NCBI GenBank assembly: GCA_030762935.1
Contig: CM060881.1
Location: 101,694,501-101,758,500 of the forward strand
Source of the DNA: Hymenopus coronatus
Taxonomy: Eukaryota; Arthropoda; Insecta; Mantodea; Hymenopodidae
Reading direction: 5' to 3'
Length of the DNA stretch: 64,000 nt
A program made the position numbers and the translations under genes. The notes beneath the pieces were generated by a model, which saw only the letters and a program-made list of their open reading frames with translations, had not been told where the DNA came from and did not search any database. The stretch's first letter is position 1, and each line of letters begins with the position of its first letter. Below, piece after piece: positions 56,672-64,000 of this stretch.

Positions 56672-56897
56672 AAATAAATGGCGTTTTGGATCTCAGCGTC
56701 CCATTCTATACTGGGCGTGAAAGACCGCTTAATTTTGCTCAGAGGTCTCTCTATCAGGCTTGAGGTTCTTTTACGTGCCGAAAATCTACGACACGGGACC
56801 AACGGCTTTACTTCCCTTCCATGCTAATAATTTTTACGCCCGGGTTTGAACCCGCGACCTTGGGTATATGAAGTCAGCATGATAACCATTACACCAA
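56672..56897 (-). mobile_element. SINE-1 with short target duplication
   Basis: Reverse copy with body and B-box; the head ends within the A-box (GATAACCATTACACCA in plus sense). GTGTTGT at 56665-56671 and 56898-56904 fits a 7-bp target duplication of a slightly 5'-truncated insertion. A CCGAAGGAAG stretch of the body is deleted. Confidence 0.88.
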
Positions 56898-56904
56898 GTG
56901 TTGT

Positions 56905-57340
56905 TTATATAATACCTGACGTTAACATAGCTACAACTCATCGGGGCAAGGGTCACTTTCTCGCCTTTCGAGCTATACAGAAAACTGACTATGTATGTGG
57001 TTAACGAATACCATACAATACTGTCACATTAAGGCAGAATATACGTAATATAATTCTCATTTTCTAGCCGGCACATTTGAGTGCTAGGTTGTTAGCATAA
57101 ACCCCATTCTACTATAAGCCAGAAGACTTTTCCATCTATTATAAAAGCATATAGACCCGATAAAAATCACATACATCATTCCCAATCATACAATTAAACA
57201 TAATTACCCTACACTGTTCAGACTGAAAGCATAGAAAAGGTTTCCCACCAACAAAGGGAATAAATAATATATTGCCCAGTTAAACCGGGAGGAGCCACAA
57301 TTCTCAAAACTAATGTTCATTTCCCAGTCGGAGGAAACAA
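56905..57340. other. No recognised feature
   Basis: Nothing supported. Confidence 0.5.
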
Positions 57341-57640
57341 GAAAACGTTTTAAAATTTGAATATGAGTCACATGGCGAAACTCACCTTTTTTAGGGGGGG
57401 GCACATGTCGATTCACCTCAAATTCCCAAAGCCACCGCGTCCCAAACTAGCCAGAAGGATTTTTCTGCCAACCTCGTGCTCCACACTCTACCTCCGTTCC
57501 ACTATTAAAAATCTTCACTCTCGCCAGGACAAACGATCCGCCCGCCACCTATCACGCCGTAAATGTCATGCAACTCAGGAACTATTTGAGCCGGGACATG
57601 GCTCAGGAGAAATAAAATCTATAACTTGAATATTATCTAA
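57341..57640 (+). other. GC-richer block with a 90-codon frame
   Basis: The frame 57357-57629 starts with ATG and is rich in basic residues, P and S. It lacks any domain I know, and no second copy was found here. A host exon, an unknown repeat or chance are all open; no splice signals stand out. Confidence 0.3.
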
Positions 57641-57644
57641 AACC

Positions 57645-58085
57645 CTCGACATTCTGGAGTACATTTGTATAGCTGGTAAACCGTAAAATACAGAGAAAAT
57701 TATACTACACATTATTGTAGATCAAAACACACTATTTATATCAGATATTTTTTGTGGGGTTAACCATTTCCAAAATATTTATTATTATTGGTTTAAATTA
57801 TAAAATAAATATACCTTTTTCAAATGGGAAGTCGTTATCCATTTCATATCTCCTTTATTTACAAACGACCATGCAAAAACAGCTGAATTATGTAATCATA
57901 AAGTAATAACTGTTAAAACATTTGAGTTCCTACCTATAAGTTAGCAATTATTAAAATTAATTGCTGTTAATATTGTTCTGGATTAGGAGAAATATATAAA
58001 AGAGTAATTTTTGTAAGAATATGTTGTTTGTACAACAGATGGAGAAAGTATTGCAAGTGGAACACATCAGATTTTAAAAGAGGTT
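57645..58085 (+). repeat. HP-870 repeat, far half
   Basis: From CATTTGTATAGCTGGTAAAC to GATGGAGAAAGTATTG and GGAACACATCAGATTTT; a TG-rich stretch follows to 58135. Confidence 0.8.
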
Positions 58086-58429
58086 CGTGTCTTTGTGTCT
58101 GTGCGTCTGGGTATCTGAGTAGTGCGTGTGTATGTGAACGTAATCATGGAAAATAATCTACTGATTTTGATAATTCCTTCACCATGGAAGCACAGTTTTT
58201 CCAAATGCAGTCCCAAAAGAGAGTTAAGAATCGATCGGCTTTAGCGGAAGAACATTAGAGAATGCATTTATCACTTCTAGCATTGGGATTTTTAAGCCTC
58301 ACAAACCAAACGGGCAAATGTGGTGGTTTAAAAGCGTCTAAAATTGAGTTATTAGAGCAGTTAGTTCTAGGACGTATTCATATTAATAATATTACATCCC
58401 CTTAAGGCTGAAATTTATATTCAAAGATT
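58086..58429. other. No recognised feature
   Basis: TG-rich at first, then ordinary DNA. Confidence 0.5.
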
Positions 58430-59395
58430 ATTTTTGCTTTCTCTACATGTACTATGTACATAGTGTAAAGAGAGGGTATTGCTCTCCACCCAAAAATTCG
58501 ATATCGAGATTTCACCGGAAATATATGTTTTAGGGTCCCCTGTATCCAAAAAAAATATTTTCAGAAAAAGGTCCGTGTGTGTGTCCGTGTGTCTGTGAAC
58601 ACGATAACTCAAAAACCAAAAGTCGGTAAAATACCAAACTTGGTATTTAAGTTTAGTATCTTCCAGGGATGCGACAAGAAGGTTTTCAGAAACATCCCCC
58701 ACCCCAAACTACCCTTTATATGGAACTTTTTTCGAAAATTTTGATATTTTAAAGAATGGCTCTAACAATTTTAATTAAAATGTCGTATATTAAACATGTT
58801 TACCTAACAAATAAAATGTATATTTTGAATTTTCTGGGCATAGCCTCTGAAGACTGCTTTATTTTGAGTGAATTTTACGGAATTTTGCATAACTGCTAAA
58901 CCGTAAGATATAGACAAAAACTTACCACACAAATGTAGAGCACATTAAGACTCAATCTATGTTGTATATATTTTTTTTCATAGGGTTGATCGTTTTTGAG
59001 ATATTCCTTGTTTTTATTTTCGACTTCGAAATACTTAACTTTTCTCATACCGGAATTTCTCAACTCCTGTCCATACAAATAAAGAACTTCAGTCACATAG
59101 CAGCCAGCTTTTGACTATCATTTTAACCTATGGTACTGCCTTATTTCTCTTCTACTTACAAGGAAGCAAGTGATAAGACTATTTCTGCTAATTTGTTGTC
59201 GATTCAGGTTTTGACTATCACTTTAACCTATGGTACTGCCTTATTTCTCTTCTACTTACCAGGAAGCAAGTGATAAGACTATTTCTGCTAATTTGTTGTC
59301 GATTAGCATGAAGAAAATGGAAACATAAGCTTTTTAACAATAAATTGTTTGCAGAGATGTAGAAAAAGTCAGATAATACCTAACACAGGTAATGC
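58430..59395 (+). repeat. HP-870 repeat with internal duplication
   Basis: Full copy with perfect hairpin core (TACTATGTACATAGTGTA) and all landmarks. Near the far end a 98-bp segment (59109-59206) is followed at once by an almost identical copy (59208-59305), starting TTTTGACTATCA and ending GTTGTCGATT. The repeat is therefore 966 bp instead of about 870. Confidence 0.93.
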
Positions 59396-59397
59396 AT

Positions 59398-59540
59398 AAT
59401 TTCCATGGCTCAGTGTGCAGAGGTTCTGCCTACTGTGCAAGTGCTCCAGGGTTCGATTCCTGGCATAAGCTAGGAATTTTTCTCTAGTCCAGATTATTGC
59501 CTTTCCTTCTCAAGGTCTGAAAGTATATATGTAAGGATGA
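59398..59540 (+). mobile_element. SINE-5, tRNA-derived
   Basis: Forward copy: A-box ATGGCTCAGTGTGCAGAGG, B-box GGGTTCGATTCCTGG, then AATTTTTCTCTAGTCCAGAT as in the SINE-5 body. The TG tail is not present. Confidence 0.75.
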
Positions 59541-60488
59541 TACATGAGTGATCTAACGATTAACGACATCAGTAAACGAGTTAACAATTTCCAATAGGCA
59601 AAAAACGGTAATGCTGCAGATAGGACCATACAGATTCAAGGCTACAAAAATGTTCAACATGGACTGCTGCATTAACGTATCCTATGTTTGTTTCCTATAT
59701 TTTTTCGGGTTTTAAAATTATCTAAAATTTAATTGAATGACATATAATACACATATTCTTCACAAAAATTGACAGTATACTTATGATATTCATACAAATT
59801 ATTTGAGTAATTGCGATGATTTTAGTAATTGAAAATAATAAGATAATTGGGGAAAATACATAGAAATTTACCAACTTTTCTGTATTTATAATTCATATAG
59901 AATTACGCTGGTTTTTCTGATTTTAAAGACCTCATAATATTAATTTTCGGTATGTTTTAGATATACTATTCTTGGGTCGAGTAAACTGCATCCTCACTGC
60001 TAAAATAAGACAATAGAGAGAGAGTAAAAGTGCAAGCTACTTAGAGATAATATACAACGAAGCCGTGTAAACATTTCATTCCCCCAATGCATGATGAGCT
60101 CTTCCTTACTTCCTCTAACTGAAAGTTTCTCGTGTTTCTCTCATTCTGCTTCTTTTCTTACACTTTTTAATCTCTTCTTTGTTTTGTGTCACTAGATATT
60201 AAAACTTTCTTCGCTTTAAATAGAGCAGAATGAATTTACCTCTAATTCTTTCTTAACCGTTACAGCGGCCATTGTTGAAATTTCTCCAATTTATGTTTTA
60301 AATTCTCATCATTTCAGCATTATGTTATTTCTTTTAAATTTAAATTTTTTAATATTTTACTCATATGTTTTAAAATTGACACACACTAATGCTTTTTATA
60401 TGAAAATATCAAATACTTTTCTTTTTTCGGGGAGAGGGGCTTTCATTTAATAGATCCCAGAATCTTATGTAAACGAGGAACAAAATGT
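59541..60488. other. No recognised feature
   Basis: AT-rich; nothing supported. Confidence 0.5.
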
Positions 60489-60493
60489 AATAT

Positions 60494-60855
60494 TGTAACA
60501 AATAGTTCTTTAATTGCTTAAAACTGACAAGCAATTATCTTTATTGCAGTTCTATAGTACCATTTTTTTCTCGTCGCTTTGACACATAAACATTTGACTG
60601 CTCTCTCTGTCTCTCTCTCCCATGCACACACACACACACATACACACACACGCGCGCGCATAGCTGTGCGCTCGGAACTCAGTCGTAAAACCTACTATCC
60701 TGGTTTGCGGCTCTCCCTTTTATAGCTGTTGAACATGGCAAAAAACTTCCAGAAGTATAATTCATTATTGCGCCAGGCGTGATCTCTACACCTAGGTGTG
60801 ACAATAGGAGCGTTGGGTTAATACAGTCGCCACTGCACACGTGTTCACTCACACA
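60494..60855 (-). mobile_element. LTR-1 solo LTR with target duplication
   Basis: 362 bp, TGTAACAAATAG to CACTCACACA, with AATAT at 60489-60493 and 60856-60860 as a perfect 5-bp target duplication. On the minus strand a TATAAAAGGG box lies at about 60717-60726. It resembles the other LTR-1 copies mainly at the start and around the TATA region, so it is a more distant subfamily. No internal retroelement sequence adjoins. Confidence 0.8.
60602..60660. repeat. Compound CT/CA/CG microsatellite inside LTR-1
   Basis: CTCTCT, then CACACA, then CGCGCG in one run, inside the solo LTR. Confidence 0.9.
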
Positions 60856-60860
60856 AATAT

Positions 60861-61307
60861 AACAAATTCAAACTGAAAGGAAAGCGCCATCATCAATCAG
60901 CTAGCTCAATCAACAATTAACACTTGCAGTCACGTGCGGTGATTTCGAGCCAGCAAGGCACATTATATTATAGCTAGCATAGTTGTAACTATGCTAGTAT
61001 CAGTGAGGTTTGACTACGGTGAATATAAAAATTAATGCATCATAAATTGTGTTAATCCTTACACATAAATATTTATAATGCTGCAATGTATTAAGTAGAA
61101 AAATCTACCTAGGATTGAGTGTTTGAATTTTATTTTTAACTTATGATTGTACTTGGTTTTACACGTCAGTAAAAAAGAAAATAACAGTTAGATACATAAC
61201 TGATAACATGGTAACATACATAACTAATAACATTTTAAAACTTATGACTTACAAACTCTTGCACGGAATAGAAACAGTGATCCATTAAAATTTATTTTAC
61301 ATTTTGT
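60861..61307. other. Probable LINE 3' flank
   Basis: AT-rich. Includes GCTAGCATAG-TTG-TAACTATGCTAG near 60970-61000, an inverted repeat. The end nearest 61307 may be the 3' UTR of the LINE read on the minus strand. Confidence 0.4.
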
Positions 61308-62070
61308 TTAAACCTGTTGCATGGCAATTTTTTTCATGCAACGGTAACTTATTAAAAAGCGCAACGCCAGAAAATGCAGGTGGTTTTTTATATTTTGTGA
61401 GCTTATGACTTTCAATGGATAACAAATGTGTATTTCGTGTATTGTATTTATAAACATCTGAGTTTTGTAAAATAATTTCTCGTTTAATTTAAAAAAGAAT
61501 AAACTCTTAAAAATATAAATAGAGGGAAAAGTTACAATTTTAAATTGCATAAAATAAGGTTTAAAAGAGTCCATGCTCTTTAACTTAAAGATAGCTCGTA
61601 TAATTCTTTTCTGTGCGATAAATATCTTATATGCGTTAGCAGAGCTACCCCGTAGGCACACAGCATAATTAAAGCATGTAAAACAACTGAATTGTATATA
61701 GATATCAGTGTTTTTGTGTCAAGCACATCTCTGGGACATTTACAGAACATAGTTTCTTAAGCAATAAAGTCAGAATGTTCATTCCACGTTAATAAATTAT
61801 CCATGTATATTCCAAGAAATTTAGAACTTTGCTAGTTTTCAATCATTTTATTCTCAAGTTGTACATTAGTTTAGTATAAACTGATTTGGTTATACAATTT
61901 AATCACAAAGTTGTTTTATATTAAGTATTGGTTTATTATTATCACGCCACAATTTAAACTGAGAGATAGCTAGTTTGATTTTATCTAATAAAGCGTCTAA
62001 TGCATCGGAACAAATAATAATAGAGGTGTCATCAGCATAAATTTTCCCACATCTATATAACTAGATACAC
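61308..62070 (-). pseudogene. Non-LTR retrotransposon RT remnant with YADD box
   Basis: On the minus strand, CGKIYADDTSIII (62010-62050) holds the intact reverse-transcriptase catalytic YADD. It is followed by LLDKIKLAISQFKLWRDNNK, several stops, and then the long open C-terminal part 61308-61661: GSSANAYKIFIAQKRIIRAI, then PYFMQFKIVTFPSIYIF and HFLALRFLISY. That C-terminal pattern (Q-K-IRAI, then F-LKIVTFPSIYI) is typical of Jockey/CR1-like LINE polyproteins. Upstream RT blocks are not recognisable, so this is a 5'-truncated copy with mutations. It differs from the three other LINE remnants in the window, which lack this C-terminal module. Confidence 0.85.
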
Positions 62071-62346
62071 ATTTCAAACTTACTACAACGTAGAATCGGA
62101 CAGTAAAATTCAATAACACAGCTGGGATTTAAAATTCTCGATGTAACCTTACGCTTATAGTCATTGAATAGTTTATCGTTAGTGACAGTAATAATATCAT
62201 AAAATAATGTGTAAAAGCTCATTGAGCGAATGACTTATAAATAGCTTCAATTACTTCTTGGTCTTCTGGGAAGTTTATAGTTATATAGGAGAAATCACCA
62301 AATAATCACAAAAACTTCCTAGAATAAAGCGGTTGTCTTTAAAATA

Positions 62347-62609
62347 GCCGGTCCTCATGGCCGCACTCGCTAAAGTGTCTCGTTTTAGTGCTTCGCGGCG
62401 CAGGGGATCATGGGTACGAGTCCTGCGTTGGACATGGATGTTTATATGTTTGTGCATTGTGTATATGTGAGTGTATCGGAATAAAACAGAAAAAAAACTT
62501 AGAAAAAAAAACATTAATCAAACAGAAAACACAGTAAAAATGTTAGGAAATTGGAAAAAGGATATCTAGCGCTGGAGGGCCGACCGGACTCCGGAAATTA
62601 TTAAAAAAT
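62347..62609 (+). mobile_element. SINE-4, tRNA-derived
   Basis: Head GGTCCTCATGGCCGCACTCG, B-box GGGTACGAGTCCTGCG, TTATATGTTTGTGCATTGTG body, A-rich segments, and the 3' end GCGCTGGAGG...CCGGACTCCGG, then TTATTAAAAAATA. Longest of the three copies. Confidence 0.88.
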
Positions 62610-62689
62610 ATATGGTTTGATTGTCCTCCCTATTTGCATTACCCGTTTTGGAAATGCATATAGTATTTCCTATTTTCATTTCTGTACCA

Positions 62690-63498
62690 CGCATGTACAG
62701 TCCATATTATATAGATATTGTATTCCACACAACAATTCGATAGGGCGCTTTCATCAGAAATATATGTATTGCGAACTGTGAGTCAAAAAAAATGTAGAAA
62801 CAGGTCTGTGTGTTCGTGTATCGGTTAAATACAATAACCAACCATAAGTCGGTTAAGTACCAGTGTTTTCAAGAAGATCCTGCACCCAATTTCCTTGTTT
62901 TCAGAAAAAAATGCGAAAATGTTTATTTTCTCGAAAATAACCTAACTATTTTTGATTTATGAATGCCACATATTTCCGCATTTTATTAGAATTGTCATGT
63001 ATATCCTGAATTCTCTGGGAATAGCCTCTGAAAACCTCTACACGCTGAATGAATTTTGTATAACTGGTAAATTGCAAGAAATAGACAAAAGCTTACTACA
63101 AAAAAATGTGGATCTCTTAAAACATATAATTTGGCATATACATCTTTTGTTGAGTTAACCGTTTTCGGGACATTCCTTCTTATTTGTTTCAATTTTAAAA
63201 TGCCTAAATTTTTCTTAAACTAGAATTCGTCTATCATTTTCCTTTTGTTTTACTGCTGGCCACTGCTGCCAAAACCGAATTTCAATTATATAGAATCCAG
63301 CTTTTAAAAAATTTTACTTTCACTTTAACTTAATGTACCTCCTTATTTCCCTTCTACTCAAGGAACTAACTGATAAGCCCTGTGCAGCTAATATTTATAT
63401 TAATTAGCATGACGTATATAGAATAATAAGCTTTTCAAAGAATACTTTGTTACTAAATAAGTAGAGAATCCAATGTTAATGGAACACATTATATTTTT
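62690..63498 (+). repeat. HP-870 repeat, full length, diverged
   Basis: Order complete: ACCACGCATGTACAGTCCAT (decayed hairpin), CACAACAATTCGATAGGG, CTCTGGGAATAGCCTCTGAA, CTTCTACTCAAGGAACTAAC, and AAGTAGAGAATCCAATG. Confidence 0.85.
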
Positions 63499-63554
63499 TT
63501 CTAATATTTAACTTATTTTGTGCAGTATAACTGGAAATTAATACATAAAGTTAC

Positions 63555-63970
63555 TGGGATTGAAATTTTTAATTTCTATATTTCTGTATAGATGCCTCTA
63601 AAATTATACTGTGATTGCATTGCTGTTATGTAGGTAAATAGGAATAGCGAATTTAATTCCAATTGGATAAACAATTTGCAAGATATAAAGTATTTCATCT
63701 GAATTGTAGCGTTGAACCACGTATAAAAAAACACAAAAAAACTTTAATTGGTGATATCTAAATAACTTTGATTCCTGAATGGTTATATTTTTTTTTAAAA
63801 TAGTTTAAACTTTGCGCTCTAAAATATATTTTAGAAAATACTATTGTGGTTAGGATAATCCTGTCCTTTGTATTATTATATTAGATACTACTGAACAATA
63901 TAGGCAATTTTAGTTTTATTTAAACAAAAACTAATATGCGCGAAACATTTTGAAAGTGTAAAAATGTAGT
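63555..63970 (+). repeat. R460 repeat, third copy
   Basis: CTGTATAGATGCCTCTAAAA, TACTGTGATTGCATTGCTGT, TAACTTTGATTCCTGAATGG, and TTATTTAAACAAAAACTAAT match the pair at 49515-50435. A short unmatched flank runs to the window end. Confidence 0.75.
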
Positions 63971-64000
63971 TTGAGAAAAACATTGCTTTATAAATTAGTG

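Noticed and set aside
57357..57629. Basic 90-residue protein
   Set aside because: ATG start and good length, but no domain, splice sites or conservation evidence; listed only as an unknown block.
60970..61000. Terminator or cruciform regulatory site
   Set aside because: A GCTAGCATAGTT inverted repeat is clear, but it is isolated in AT-rich DNA with no gene nearby.
1..64000. A new defence, biosynthetic or other multi-gene system
   Set aside because: I looked for clusters of intact frames on both strands. None exist; all identifiable coding traces are dead transposon genes.

Overview
This window looks like nuclear DNA from a eukaryote, most likely an animal, with no host gene that I can support. 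It is AT-rich and full of microsatellites. It holds tRNA-derived SINEs, non-LTR retrotransposon remnants, solo LTRs, and dead mariner and Harbinger DNA transposons. That mixture fits a repeat-rich metazoan genome, probably an arthropod (inference; nothing here fixes the species). I see no intact protein gene, rRNA, genuine tRNA gene, CRISPR array or operon. Every recognisable coding trace is a broken transposon gene.

The dominant component is a dispersed repeat called HP-870 below. It is about 0.8-0.9 kb when full length, and about 26 whole or partial copies in both orientations cover roughly 15 kb. One end carries a hairpin centred on the palindrome ACTATGTACATAGT. The interior has a TG/CA microsatellite, and the far end has a motif (TGTAGAGAAAGT) that is the inverted complement of the hairpin end (ACTTTCTCTACA). 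I do not recognise the family. Two copies keep open frames of 145 and 146 codons with clearly related translations.

Other families, named for use here only: SINE-1 to SINE-6 (tRNA-like heads with different bodies); MITE-1 (about 270 bp, long terminal inverted repeats); MITE-2 (about 630 bp, about 110-bp inverted repeats); LTR-1 (solo LTRs of about 350-390 bp, all on the minus strand, each flanked by a short AT-rich target duplication); R500 and R460 (unclassified interspersed repeats).

Layout. 0-9 kb: partial MITE-2, R500, SINE-3, MITE-1 holding a SINE-2 tail, a LINE remnant, a mariner remnant, a solo LTR, SINE-6 and an internally deleted mariner. 10-19 kb: HP-870 pieces, SINE-5 and long stretches of unrecognised DNA. 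19-34 kb: dense HP-870, a LINE interrupted by SINE-4, an HP-870 copy interrupted by a full SINE-1 with a clean target duplication, and a decayed two-gene Harbinger element. 34-47 kb: HP-870, SINEs, R500, a mariner C-terminal fragment and a complete MITE-2. 48-57 kb: MITE-1/SINE-2, R460 in tandem, a LINE split by a solo LTR, and a 108-bp tandem array split by SINE-2. 57-64 kb: HP-870, a solo LTR, a LINE with a YADD box, SINE-4 and a third R460.

No genes act together here in a host pathway. What can be read is an order of insertions, recorded by nesting and target-site duplications. All family assignments are by eye. Boundaries are good to a few bases where a target duplication is named and to tens of bases elsewhere.
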